Source: Heterodera schachtii (Eukaryota > Nematoda > Chromadorea > Rhabditida > Heteroderidae). Taken from it: a stretch of 64,000 nucleotides of DNA. The stretch is from assembly GCA_023374025.1 (NCBI GenBank), contig SIJG01000032.1:1290627-1354626 (forward strand), given 5' to 3'. Within the stretch, counting starts at the first letter, position 1; every line of letters starts with the position of its first letter. The notes under the pieces are model-generated. The model searched no databases. It saw nothing but the letters and a program-made list of their open reading frames with translations, and was not told the origin of the DNA. Shown here piece by piece: positions 1 to 10,734 of this stretch. A program made the position numbers and the translations under genes.

Positions 1-664
1 TTTTGTACAATTTCCATTTCCGTCCCATCCGTTGCCCAACAAAATCCGCTTTAAGAACCTTCAGATTGAGTAATTTTCAAAATTTTGTTTATGTTAAAGC
101 ATTTCTATGTTTTTTCAGGTACATTGACCATTCCATTATTGAATTTCTCCGTGCCAACAAACAAATTTGGGACAGCAAAGGCACCAAATTGAAAATGCCT
201 GTGTGGGATATCGAAATTGATGATGAAAAGCCGATTTGGGATGTTTTGGCCCATGAAATTTGGCCAATTTTTGCGGCAAGCATTCGCTGTTTGAGCCTTA
301 CCGATGGCGCTCATCTTGACCCATTGTGCCGTCGCATTTCGCCGACATTTCTCACCGATCTTGATCAATTGATTGCAATCGATTTCGGATATCTGTTTCT
401 TCATGGAATTGCTGATGATGATAAGCCGAATGCAACTTGTTCTGCTAGCCAAGTGTTATTCAAATGGTTGCACACACCGAGAAAAGACGGGAAACTGAAG
501 GAATTGCTTTGGACGGAACCGGAATTGGACGAAGGAAGCTTCGATTGGATCAACAGTTTCAAGGAGGTGTGTGTCAGGGATTTTCCCCCTGAAAATTTTT
601 TTATAAGCCAATTCTAAAAGAAAAATTTTCGAGAACTTTTCACGATATTGTACAACCGCCAATG

Positions 665-935
665 GTACCCATACATGAATAAGGGGTGCGCCGGTTCAGC
701 CGCCCCTTCGTTCGTCGTAAGGGGGGTGGCTGTAAAGGAGGGGGGGGGGAGGGTCGTAACGAAGGGGGGAAAAATTTAAATTTGCGCCAGAAAAGTGGTT
801 TAAATAGAAAAAAATGGTCGCCGCCGGGGAAAAATTGGTCGTGGCGCCCCCCCCCCCCCTTGCGCCAATCGTCCGTCGTATGGGCCTCTCACACTGGCAC
901 AACCCTTGTTCATGTATGATGGTACCCCTCTTTTT
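665..935. mobile_element. Inverted-repeat element in intron 3 of the first A-type gene
   Basis: GGTACCCATACATGAATAAG near 665 is mirrored by CTTGTTCATGTATGATGGTACC near 910-930. The interior is rich in G runs and contains GCGCC words. It lies inside the 490-bp intron 567-1056. Family unknown; the GGTACCCxT ends resemble the element at 39996-40303. Confidence 0.5.
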
Positions 936-1208
936 CGAAAAAATCATTTTTTTAATCGAATGGGACGGACTACTATTACAAAGAGGTAGCCGGCCAAATT
1001 TTCGTAAACAACTAACAAATTGATTGCTTTTTGTGATTGCGCTTCCTTTTGTACAGACATTTATCTGTGCCACCGCTTCTATCAGCTACGAAATTTTTTT
1101 TGGAGTTGACGAGACAACAACACCAACACCAATTGAGCCATTTGAATTGGTGAACGAAGGGACCAAAGAAAAGCTGACATTGAAAGAGGAAGAAGATTTT
1201 TCTAGGTC

Positions 1209-1641
1209 GTTGCATAAAAAATGACCCCTTTGTAATTTTGAGTGAAAATCTCGAAAGGTTTTACTGAAGAAAAAAGGCAATTTATTTCTCGTTGTTTGAA
1301 AAAAGGTAACTTATTTTTCGTTGTTTTCAAGCCAAATTTCAAAAAATCATAAAAAAAATCAAAGAGTTGATGAATCCGGATGCGGTTTTTTGTATTTGAT
1401 ACGGAACATACAGGGCAATTAGACAGGGGGTCTAAAACCCGAAAAACCGTTTTAGGCAATTTCGACCTTAACCGGTTCAAGAATTTTTTTCTCGCCAGTT
1501 TGAAAAGCTGATCAAAACTTTTTAATGCGATTTTGCAGAGGACAGATAGGGCTATTAAATAGCACAAAAGCAGATTTTTCCCACACCAACCTTTCGAGAT
1601 TTTAACTCAAAATTACAAAGGGGTCATTTTTTTATGATAAC
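1209..1641. mobile_element. MITE with ~50-bp terminal inverted repeats inside an exon
   Basis: The left arm (CATAAAAAATGACCCCTTTG onward, 1209-1260) is repeated in reverse complement at 1589-1641 (CAAAGGGGTCATTTTTTTAT). The two arms match over about 50 bases with one or two differences. There is no coding capacity for a transposase. The element splits exon 4 of the A-type gene. I could not define a target duplication with certainty, so the outer borders are approximate. Confidence 0.75.
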
Positions 1642-1885
1642 TATTATTTGGCTGTTGAAACGATGTCCAATTATTGGTGAGACGGCGGACTATGGGAATA
1701 CGAAAAATTTGAACAAAGTCACATTTTCTTTGAGTGATTGCGGTACCGGCAATTGCATTGGGTGAGCAGAGACAGCATTTGAATTTATAGGAAGAATTTT
1801 GAACATAATTTACAGGCCATTGTCGCCACCAACGGAAGAAGACAAAGAAAAAGAAGAAGAAGCGGATGAAAGCAACGAAGATTAA

Positions 1886-2789
1886 TTATATGTATTTGAG
1901 AAAGGATCGACGATCTCACCGATTGGAAACGGATTTGATTTGATGTGTTCATTTTCTTTCATCAGAAATGCTTTTGTTGATTCTTACACTCATTTGCTTG
2001 CTTTTGTTGTTGTGCGAATTTTTGGTATCAATTGAAAGATTAAAAGTCAATAGAATTTTTTTTAATAATTGAAGAAATTATCCTATATAATAAAGTTGAG
2101 TGTTTGTTGTGTGTGTCCGGTGTTTGAATTTGTGTGGCGTTTTGTTTGTTTTTTGCGTTAAAAATGTATTTGAAAAAAGAAGTTTGTTTTGCTTAGAGTG
2201 AACAGACGCGTGCTGCTGTGCAGCTGCAGTCTGTTGAACGCGTGCGTGTGTGTGGGGGGAGGGAGTGGGAAAACAGAGAGAGTAAATTGCAATGGAAAAG
2301 AAAAGAGAGTAAAAGAAAGGAAAGTGAGAGATAATGGGAAATTTGTCTCACATCCAAACCTTTTTACACCCCATTTTTTATTATATAAAATATTTAATAA
2401 AAGAAAGAAGAAGTGATTGTTTTGTATTTCTTTTTTTGTTTCTGTGTTTTTTATTGCGTGTATTCAATAAACTTTTTTTCGTGTTTTCCATTTCTGTTTT
2501 TTTATTTTGCCGTACCTTTTTGTATGTTTCAAAGAATCTTTTTAAAATAAAAATTTTTTGCTGATTGTGTCTTTGTTTTTGTGTAAAATAAAATATTTTT
2601 TCTTTTGTTTTTACGGTATGACAGTATGTCTAAACATTACATTTTCAGTAACGGTTTGGTTATATTTGTGTTTCTATTTATTAATTTGAAAAGAAAACAT
2701 TGTTTTTTTTCTTTTTTTAAGAGTAAAAAGTTTTGTTTGTTTTTCTTTTTTTAATTCAGGTTATTTCACATTTTTTTAAAATTGATAGT
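1886..2789. other. Gene-free AT-rich stretch
   Basis: This holds the likely 3' UTR of the preceding A-type gene (AATAAAG near 2088) and then T-rich low-complexity sequence. The region around 2200-2280 has GTGTGTGTGGGGGG and purine-rich tracts. I see no supported exon or RNA gene. Confidence 0.5.
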
Positions 2790-3904
2790 ATGCTGAGTTC
2801 GCTTGAAGATCTCCTCTCGGTCCCGTGCGGGACATTGTTGGCGTAAGTTTTTTCGTTCTTTTTGTTAAAATGGCTATTTTAATACTAGGCGTTATAAATA
2901 ATTCTTAGTTGTTTGGTTTTGAAAATTTTTGTTTTGTCTCTTTTAAGAAGCGTATGACTGCATTAAGCCTTTTTCGCTTTATATTACGGTAGCGAACCCT
3001 TTGGTTAAAGTTGCCACTAAAAATGTATTTTTTGTAACGTTTTGTTTAAATCTTAAGCAATTGTTGTGGCATCGTTACGAAAATTATGGACACACCGAAA
3101 AAAGTCAGCGTTGTGTTCATGTGTGCTTCGGGGGAGCAATTCGTCGCTACTGAATTTAAAGCCATTGTGTTTTCTCCGTTGGGTGTGCAGATCGGCACGG
3201 CGCAGAAGAAACAATCGCTTGCCGTTCTTCAGGACTTTCTTTGTGTTGGAAATGTCCTTTTTTTGTTTTGTTTTTGGTTTAATATTTGGATTTTAAGGTG
3301 TTGAAATTGGTTTGCGTAAAGGCCCAGCGCTTTAACTCGAAATTCGACGGCAAAGTTTTTTTTGGCACGCCTTTAGATTATGAATTTATTATCACGAAAA
3401 ATTCAAAAGTGTTTAAAGAAACGTGTGGAGCTACCAGGGTGGACAAATTTGTGCGCCTGGAGGCTGGCCGTTTTTTTGGTCCGTTATATTAATATTAATT
3501 AATTAGTCGCTATTGCGTTTTTTCAGCTTTAAAGTGTGTGTTGACTGCTCCATTTACGCTGGTCGATTCCATGTTTGCTGCCGTGGTCGGGGATTTAGAT
3601 GCAAAACGTGCGGATTTGTTTGTGTCGGGTGATTGTTTGTCGGAAAAGTTCGGGAGTCTCGGAAAAAATGACCAGCTTGAATTGAAGCGGTGTTTTATTC
3701 GGTTTGAAGGTCTTTTTATTTATTTGTTTTTTTCTATTTGACATTTGTTTTTTTTGCTTAGATGTGGCTTTGCAGATCCATGTGCTTTCGTCGGATGTGG
3801 TTGCTTGCAATTGTAAAGTTGTTCTCGATGGTTGTCTCACAACGCCTGTGAAAAGAAAGAGCGATGAAATGAATTTAGTTTCTCTCAAAACGCAGAAGAA
3901 ATAG
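2790..3904 (+). CDS. Unrecognised five-exon gene, 251 aa
   Basis: Exons 2790-2842, 3058-3253, 3298-3478, 3527-3709 and 3762-3904 join in consistent phases (2, 0, 1, 1) and total 756 nt, giving a 251-aa protein. It begins MLSSLEDLLSVPCGTLLANC and ends in a lysine-rich tail (TPVKRKSD..LKTQKK). Conserved-looking blocks include KVSVVFMCASGEQFVATEFK, KLVCVKAQRFNSKFDGK and RADLFVSGDCLSEKFG. The short beta-strand-like blocks, basic residues and basic tail would fit a small OB-fold-like nucleic-acid-binding protein, but that is a guess. I do not recognise the family. The acceptors of exons 2 and 3 end in AAG rather than CAG. No signal peptide or membrane segment. It sits between an A-type gene and the minisatellite. 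Confidence 0.7.
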
Positions 3905-4099
3905 TTTAATTGTTTATTTTGCATTTGTTTTTTTAATTTGTATGGTGTTGTCTGTTTTCAAATAATAAGTGCTGTGCTAAAGATTGGGAGGTGCGTCACA
4001 AACGGAGAGTAAGATGACTGAAAAGAGGCCGTTAAATTGTCGAGCCATTTCCAGTGCCTTGCTAATATTAAGATAAAAGCCTATTAGGGAAGAACTTGA

Positions 4100-5895
4100 A
4101 TTAGTGATATTGAGTCCCAATGATTGTGCTGCCAATAATTGGTGAGATTGGGTGCAGGTGATTCGAATGTTGAATAATTGGATTGCTGGTGGGTTGAGCC
4201 CCAGTGATTGGAATGCTGATGGGTTGAGTCCCGGTGATTTGAATGTGGTGTGTTACGTCACAGTGGTTGGAATACCGGGGAATTGAGTCCCATTGACTTG
4301 AATGTGGTGGGTTGAGTCCCAGTGGTTGAAATGCAGAAGAATTGAGTCCCGGTACGTGAAATGCAGAAGAATTGAGTCCCGGTAATTGAAATGCTGGTGG
4401 GTTGTCCCAGTGCTTGGAATGTTAGTGTGTTGAGTCCCAGTGATTAAATGATGGTGGATTGGCGCAGAAAATTGTTGGGGGGGGGGGGGGGGGCGAAGGC
4501 CCCCGTACGAGGACGCGAAGCGGACGAGTGAGTACCTTTGGCGCATAAAATTGGTGTAAGGGGAGAGGGGGGGGGGGGGGTTGGGGGGCCGCAGGCCCCA
4601 TACGAGGCCGCGAAGCGGCCGAGCCATCTCCAACTGTTCAACATCCCAAGGCACACAAAAAGTTAAAAGTGCTAAAAAAATTTGCTGAGGTTAAGTCCCA
4701 GCGATTGGAATGCTGGTGGGTTGAATCCCAGTGATTGAAATGCAGAAGAATTGAGTCCCGGTAATTGAAACGCTGGTGGGTTGAGTCCCAGTGATTGAAA
4801 TGCTGGTGGATTGAGTCCCGTTGATTGGAATGTTGGTGGATTGAGTCCCAGTGATTGAAATGCAGAAGAATTGAGTCCCGGTAATTGAAATGCTGGTGGG
4901 TTGTCCCAGTGCTTGGAATGTTAGTGTGTTGAGTCCCAGTGATTAAATGACGGTGGATTGGCGCAGAAAATTGTTGGGGGGGGGGCGAAGGCCCCCGTAC
5001 GAGGACGCGAAGCGGACGAGTGAGTACCTTTGGCGCATAAAATTGGTGTAAGGGGAGAGGGGGGGGGGGGGGGGGTTGGGGGGCCGCAGGCCCCATACGA
5101 GGCCGCGAAGCGGCCGAGCCATCTCCAACTGTTCAACATCCCAAGGCACACAAAAAGTTAAAAGTGCTAAAAAAATTTGCTGAGGTTAAGTCCCAGCGAT
5201 TGGAATGTTGGTGGGTTGAATCCCAGTGATTGAAATGCAGAAGAATTGAGTCCCGGTAATTGAAATGCTGGTGGGTTGAGTCCTCAGTGATTGAAATGCT
5301 GGTGGATTGAGTCCCGTTGATTGGAATGTTGGTGGATTGAGTCCCAGTGATTGGAATGCTGATGGGTTGAATCTCGGTGATTTGAATGTGGTGTGTTGCG
5401 TCACAGTGGTTGGAATTCCGGAGAATTGAATCCCAGTGATTGGAATGTGGTGGGTTGAATCCCAGTGATTGAAATGCTGGTGGGTTGAGTCCCAGTGATT
5501 GAAATGCTGGTGGATTGAGTCCCGTTGATTGGAATGTTGGTGGATTGAGTCCCAGTGATTGAAATGCTGGAGGGTTGAATCCCAGTGATTGAAACGCTGG
5601 TGGGTTGAGTCCCAGTGATTGAAATGCTGGTGGATTGTGTCCCGTTGATTGGAATGTTGGTGGATTGAGTCCCAGTGATTGAAATGCTTGTGGGTTGAGT
5701 CCCAGTGATTGAAATGCTGGTGGATTGAGTCCCGTTGATTGGAATGTTGGTGGATTGAGTCCCAGTGATTGAAATGCTGGAGGGTTGAGTCCCGGCGATT
5801 GAAATGCTGGAGGGTTGAGTCCCGGCGATTGAAATGCTGGAGGGTTGAGTCCCGGCGATTGAAATGCTGGAGGGTTGAGTCCCGGCGATAGGAGA
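4100..5895. repeat. 30-bp minisatellite with a ~500-bp higher-order duplication
   Basis: The basic unit is about TGATTGAAATGCTGGTGGGT plus TGAGTCCCAG (30 bp), reiterated with substitutions from about 4100 to 5895. Two longer inserts (about 4440-4690 and 4940-5190) share G runs, GGCGCATAAAATTGGTGTAA and a CCGCGAAGCGG hairpin. They are nearly identical at a spacing of about 500 bp. Because 30 is a multiple of 3, open frames of up to 261 codons persist on the minus strand (5971-5186); these encode only the repeat and are not called as genes. The last four units (about 5760-5890) are the most uniform. Confidence 0.9.
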
Positions 5896-5980
5896 AAAAG
5901 CCATGAAAAGGATGCGAGGCCGCGAAGCGGCCGAGCCAGTCGATTTTATCATTCATAATCCTATAATACAATCGTACTAC

Positions 5981-6017
5981 CTAGCGGGGGATGCGCCAAA
6001 GGCGCTGACCCCGCTAG
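5981..6017. other. Nested perfect hairpin at the end of the minisatellite
   Basis: CTAGCGGGG and CCCCGCTAG flank an inner GCGCC-AAA-GGCGC stem, giving a 37-nt structure in otherwise AT-rich DNA. A second short hairpin (GGCCGCGAAGCGGCC) lies at about 5911. The minisatellite inserts carry the same GGCCGCGAAGCGGCC (about 4607 and 5101). The role is unknown. It could be the terminus of a mobile element or a fold-back that stalls replication. Confidence 0.6.
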
Positions 6018-6773
6018 TTTTTCGAAATTTTAAACTTGAAACAGAATAAAATCTGTTTAATTGGCGAAATGTCTTTCAATATATTTCGAAAATTATGACT
6101 CATAATTTCCTCATCTATACTTTTCGGTTGCACAATTGTAAATCAAACACGTTTGACGATTTTCAAGCGTAAAAAGTCCGCCAAATTATGGCCAGGATTT
6201 TTGCTTTTTGAAAAATCGATTCTTAGAGGTGCTTTTTGTTGTTTTTATTGCATTTTTTAAAAATAATTTTTTTGTTGAAAAGCAGAAATAGTTGTAAAAA
6301 ATTTCATAAGCGAAAATAGTTGCTAGAAAGTCGTTCTAAATCGAAAAGCGATGGAAGAAAATGTGTTTTTGCGCTTATCTCAGCATATGCTATCCGCAAA
6401 AAAAAAATAAGTAAAACCCTAAAAATCCGTTACATTTTCAGATTCCTATAAATCGGTTTTAGAAATTATGAAAATAAGTTTTAACGGGTTTTCGAGGGAT
6501 CAGCGCTACCGTTCACTTTTTATTAAAAAAATCTCTTTTTGAAACCTCCGTACAGATAGGTAACTGTAAAATACCTTTTTTCCTCATTTTCACACCAATC
6601 AAAATTTTCCCGCCTTCGCGCCACCTAGGAATTCTTTTAAATTTTCAAAATTTGTGCCAAAATCCTAATTTGCTTGTTTAAAAACGGATTTTCCAAAACA
6701 ATTAGTATTTCTTCTGCATTTTGTGACACCATCAATTGAAAACGGCCAAAGTGTGCTAATTGCAGCCCAGAAA
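6018..6773. other. Intergenic AT-rich stretch upstream of the A-type gene
   Basis: No gene seen. A block at about 6218-6330 (CGATTCTTAGAGGTGC and following AT-rich sequence) recurs at about 30785-30890, also upstream of an A-type gene. The last 150 bp (TTCTGCATTTTGTGACACCA and AAGTGTGCTAATTG) are conserved before the start codons of several A-type genes and probably hold their promoter or leader. Confidence 0.45.
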
Positions 6774-8752
6774 ATGAACAAACGGCAAGCAATTTAAAAA
6801 AAAAAAATTTTCATTTTCCAATTTTTTTCACATTTCAGTTGGATTTGTAGCGATGTTTGGATGGACATTCTTCCATCTTTTGACCGTCCCCAACTTGGAC
6901 TCAAAATGGCATTGATTTCCGATCGTTTTGACGCGCTGGTGGACACGCATTTTGAAGGCAAAAGCGAATTGACAATTTGGGGTCGTATCACAATTTGCAA
7001 GGACATTGGACCAAACCCGAAACTGTCTGTACGCATTGGTGGCAGATTTGTGGATTTTCCGTTGCCGAATCGTCCGCTGCCCAACAATATTCGACTTAAG
7101 CGCGTTCAGATTGAGTAATTTTTAAAATTTTTGTTTATATTAAAGCATTTTATATTTCATTTCTTCAGCTACATTGACCATTCTGTGCTCGCATTTCTCC
7201 GTGCCAACAAACAAATTTGGTACAGACGGGGCACCAATTTGGAATTGAATGAAGTCCATGATGAACAGCCGATTTGGGATGTTTTGGCCCGTGAAATTTT
7301 GCCAATCTTTGCACCAAGCATTCGCTGTTTGGGCTTTACCGATGACGAACAATTTGACTCATTGTGCCGTTGCATTTCACCGACAATTCTCGCCGATCTT
7401 GATCAGTTGGATTCAATCAATTTCGATCATCTGTACCTTGATGGAATTGCTGATGATGGGCTGAATGGAACTTCTTCTGCTGGCCAAGTGTTGGCCAAAT
7501 GGTTGAACACTCCGACAAAAAATGGCAAATCGAAGGAATTGTTTTGCGAATATTTTGACGAAAAAGCAAACTTTTGGCTCAACAATTTCAAAGAGGTGTG
7601 TGTGGTCACATTCTCATAGAATTTGGCAAGGGCGTAGCCAGGACCTTCGTTTCGGGGGGCGGGGGGGGGTCAACTCAAAAAAGTCGATTCTTAGGGGTGT
7701 ATTTTTCTTTTTTAGGACAATTTTTAGGGGTGTATTTTACAATATTTTTTGCCATTTTGGCCTCCATTTTTCAAAAATATGGTGTAATGGGGGTCCAGCG
7801 GTGCTGATAGGCGCCGCCGGGAAAAATTTTTTGAGAATTTTAATGCAATTTTGTTAAGAAAATTGCTTAAAATTTCAAAAAATTACTGAAAATTTTTTAC
7901 TTTTTGGGTTTCGGGGGGGGGGGGGGGGGGGCCGGGCCCCCTGCCCCCCCCCCCTAGCTACGCCCTTGGAATTTGGGTAGTCTTCTCGAAAAAAAATTTC
8001 CATTAAATAGGCTATCGGCACCGCCGGACCCCATTGAACCAATTATTTTTTTTTAAATTTGATCCAAAAATTTGTCTTTTCCTCTACATTCCTGCTTTTT
8101 TTTTGCTCTAGCGCTCAAATTTGATTTGATTTTTTTTTATTCAAATGGGTCAACTACAATTTTTTTTTAAAGAGGTTAGCCGGCCAAAATTTTGTTGAAC
8201 GACTGACTCTAATTGATTGCCGTCCATTTTTTAGACATTTATCCATGCCACCGCTTCTGTCAGCTACCAAATTTGTTTTGGACTTTTGCCAACAACACCA
8301 ATTGAACCGTTTGAATTGGTGAACGAATGGACCAATGAGAAGTTGACACTGAGCAAAGGAGAAACCGATAATTTTTGGCTGTTGAAACGGTGTCCAATAA
8401 TTGTTGGGGAGACGGCGGCGGCGGACCAATGGGAAAACGACGACTATTGGGACCACAATTTTAACACTGTCCAATTTGTTAACACTGTCCAATTTGCTTT
8501 ATTGGCTGATGGCAATTGTATTGGGTGAGCAACAACAAAAAGCATTTGAATTAGAGACCGGACGGGATCGGGATCTCGCACGATTAAATCCGTCCCGAGC
8601 CTTTTTTAAATTCTTCGGGATTCAGTCGGGGTCCCTCCGACGCCAATTGTCCGGTCTCTAAGTTTTACATAAAGCAATTAAAATTTAATTTAAGCCCATT
8701 GTCGCCACCAGAGGAAGAAGAAAAAGAAGCGGATGAAAGCAACGAAAATTAA
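6774..8752 (+). CDS. A-type F-box-like protein, intact, 353 aa
   Basis: Exons 6774-6784, 6839-7114, 7169-7595, 8235-8524 and 8695-8752 total 1062 nt. The first exon codes MNK plus part of an Arg codon; its intron begins GCAAGC, a GC-AG intron. Residues about 5-40 (WICSDVWMDILPSFD, QLGLKMALISDRFDALVD) look like an F-box: hydrophobic helix, LP, then L..S.RF..LV. They are followed by FPLPNRPLPNNIR, YIDHSVLAFLRANKQIW, SPTILADLDQLDSI, GQVLAKWLNTP, PIEPFELVNEWTNEKLTL, WLLKRCPI and a Glu-rich tail (PLSPPEEEEKEADE). If the F-box reading is right it would be an SCF adaptor, but no substrate-binding repeat is recognisable. Cytosolic or nuclear: no signal peptide. Intron 3 holds one hAT-like element and intron 4 another. 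Confidence 0.85.
6783..6838 (+). other. GC-AG intron 1
   Basis: The first exon ends in CG followed by GCAAGC (donor GC at 6785-6786). The acceptor is TTTCAG at 6833-6838. Reading across the junction gives the Arg-Trp (CG+T, TGG) pair used by all paralogues. Most of those have GTAAGG or GTAAAG at the same place. The same GC donor occurs at 16794. Confidence 0.8.
7627..7968. mobile_element. hAT-like non-autonomous element, CAAGGGCGTAGCC ends
   Basis: It begins CAAGGGCGTAGCCAGG and ends CTAGCTACGCCCTTG. Exact 8-bp duplications GAATTTGG flank it at 7619-7626 and 7969-7976. The interior has a long G/C run and a GGCGCCGCCGGG module near 7810. It is inside intron 3 of the A-type gene. A truncated relative lies at about 26820-27178, and a left end only at about 39000. 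Confidence 0.85.
8552..8660. mobile_element. Short TAGAGACCGG element in intron 4
   Basis: It starts TAGAGACCGGACGGGATC and ends TTGTCCGGTCTCTA, about 109 bp. I found no clear target duplication. A near-identical copy sits at the homologous place in the A-type gene at 30912-32703 (32495-32610), so it was probably present before the two genes were duplicated. Confidence 0.75.
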
Positions 8753-9125
8753 TTATATTTGAGAAATGAAAATGGTCGACGATCTCATCACCAATTGGAC
8801 AATGAATTTGATTTGAATGCCTTCTCTAATTTTCTCTGATCAGAAATGCTTTTGTTGATTCTCTTACATTTATTTCATTGCTTTTTTGTGTGAGAATTTC
8901 TTGACAATATATCAATTGAAAATGCTTAAAGTCAATCGAATTTTTTGTTTCAAACGACGAATTGTTTTTGAATATTATGTTCGATTTAAGGGTGAATTTT
9001 ATCCAACTTTCAAAAAATAAAATTATTCTAACAAATGGCGAGCCAAAAAAATGTGTTTATTTGTTTGATTTCTGTTTCTCTTCTGATCATAACACATTCC
9101 GATCACTTTTTGTTCATTCGTTTGA
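8753..9125. other. Convergent 3' flanks
   Basis: This lies between the A-type stop and the stop of the minus-strand retropepsin-like gene. Blocks ATTGGACAATGAATTTGATT and CTCTGATCAGAAATGC recur in the 3' flanks of other A-type genes (for example in reverse near 28830-28880). AATAAAA near 9016 may be a polyadenylation signal. No extra gene seen. Confidence 0.5.
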
Positions 9126-10734
9126 TCAGTAGCTGTCCTCCATTTCGTTTTGAATTTCCTCCTCGGTCAACCATTTGGCCATTTTGTCCTCACGGGTGAT
9201 TGCCAAATTGCCATAGTCCATGCCCAATCCAATGCCTTGCAGCAAATCGAGTCCAAGGCTATGTTTAAAAATTGGGACAAAATTCGGTGCATAACATTCT
9301 CACCCCCCCCCCCCTCACCCAGTCTTTAAAAAAATTAGAAACTAAGATTTTTTGAAAAAAAAATTTTTGTCGGGAGGGGGGGGGGGGGTAAAGAGCTGTT
9401 CCCGACTTAATTCCTTAAAAAACCATAAAATTTTGCAACACAAAAAACTGGTAAAAATTTTGGGCATTTAATTAATTGTTCAATTTCAAATAATTTGCTT
9501 GGGATAAAAAACAAATTTATAGGTTGTTGTTTAAACATACAGCATGTCGAACTTCTTCGGGCAAAACCTTAAAATTAATTTTAAAAATAAATAAAAATGT
9601 CTTTTTGTAATTGAATTTAATAAATTTAAAAAAAAGACAATACGCCAAACTTACTTCACCAAATGATTGTCCGGCATCACCCCAAGACGGTGCACAAATT
9701 GCAAATTGAGCTCATCACAACGGACTTGAACATCGTCGATCCTGAAAAATGCGGAAATAAATCTTTGTTTAATTAAGTCAATTTTAAAAATAATTAATTA
9801 ATTGCCCAGATTTGGAGGGGTATACCACGAAATCTGAGCAATGAAATAATTTTTTGGTTTAAAATTTAGAAATTTTTCAGAAAAAAACATTAGAAATTTT
9901 TTTGAAAGAATTTCCTCACAAATTTCTTTAAAAAAACTTTTGCTTCGTTAGACCAAAACTATTATTTATTCCTTGTTTTGTTAAAATATTAACTATTTTG
10001 ACCCCCCCCCCCCAATTGAAGCAATTTTTTTTTTGCAAATTTAAATTTAATCCCCCAAAACTGCAAAATTTGTCATTTGTGGCGTAAAATCGCTACAAAA
10101 TTCCTGTTTTTTCGCCCCTGTGATTGTGAAGTGTTTGGCACCAAAACTCACCAGCCAAGCAATTTGCCACCTCCAATAGAACGACAATTGGAACTGTCAA
10201 TGTTGCCCAAAAGGTTGGCCTTACGCGCAAACGATTCAGAAATGAATGAGGTGGAATAACCTGAAAGCGGGGAAAATTTAAAAAAAAAACAGACCGCTGA
10301 CTGACCGAGGCCTTGGGCATCAGGCCCATAGCCAGGGGGGGGGGGGGGAAGAATTTCCAAAAATTGGCAATTTTGGCAAAAGGTAGTCCCCGTTTTTTGG
10401 CGAAAAACGGCTACAAATCCTGGTTGTTGTTGTTTTGTTTTTTTGTTTTCCGGCGTTGAAACTTGAAAAATAGCATGGAGAAAAATTCAAAAAATTCTTC
10501 GGATTCCCCCCTCTCAAAACAAAAAAAAATTTTTTTTTTTTGGCTACGGGTTTTGCCGGCATTCAGTAATAATTCAGTCCGACAGTATACCAAACAACGC
10601 ATGCTACCGAATGCCATTTTTAAACCTTGACCCCGGCAGTTCTTCAGCAATTTAAAAAACCACCCACTCCATGTGACAAAAGTGAGCATCGGACAGTCGT
10701 TGGCTTTCATTCGAATGTGCGGAAAGTAAGCCAT
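9126..10734 (-). pseudogene. Retropepsin/Ddi1-like gene, probably decayed (copy 1)
   Basis: Minus-strand exons in matching phases are 10260-10152, 9741-9655, 9567-9541 and 9258-9126, ending in TGA. They read STSFISESFARKANLLGNID, then IDDVQVRCDELNLQFVHRLG, FCPKKFDML and LGLDLLQGIGLGMDYGNL. The joined FDMLLGLDLLQ matches the second conserved block of retroviral-type aspartyl proteases (DMLLGLDML in Ddi1, from memory). The upstream piece at 10734-10660 (MAYFPHIRMKANDCP) would have to supply the D-[ST]-G catalytic loop, but I see TWSG with no Asp and no clean donor, and a G-run repeat lies between. Either the active-site exon is elsewhere or it is dead. It faces the preceding A-type gene tail to tail. 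The C-terminal tail is acidic (TEEEIQNEMEDSY). Confidence 0.5.

Larger units (their letters stand above)
2..1885 (+). pseudogene. A-type F-box-like gene, 5' end outside window, broken by a MITE in exon 4
   Basis: Exons read as 2-69 (end of the F-box-like exon, FPFPSHPLPNKIRF), 119-566 (YIDHSIIEFLRANKQIW to INSFKE), 1057-about 1208 and about 1642-1761 (one exon split by an insert), and 1816-1885 (PLSPP tail, stop TAA 1883-1885). All borders are GT-AG with the family phases (2, 0, 2). Exon 4 starts TFICATASISYEI and runs through PIEPFELVNEG and KLTLKEEED. It then enters a roughly 430-bp inverted-repeat element that gives an in-frame stop. The other side resumes at IIWLLKRCPIIGE and ends in NCIG. 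Without the insert this would look like a normal family member. As it stands the C-terminal third is lost unless the insert is spliced out. Domain family assignment is by comparison with the other copies in the window. Confidence 0.75.

Noticed and set aside
4100..5895. CRISPR-like array
   Set aside because: Units are contiguous 30-bp tandem repeats with no unique spacers, and the genome is eukaryotic.
5186..5971. Long open frame of 261 codons on the minus strand, plus others of 133-183 codons nearby
   Set aside because: They translate the minisatellite (repeated QPTSISITGT or STLQHFNR words) in several frames equally well, with no start context or splice sites.
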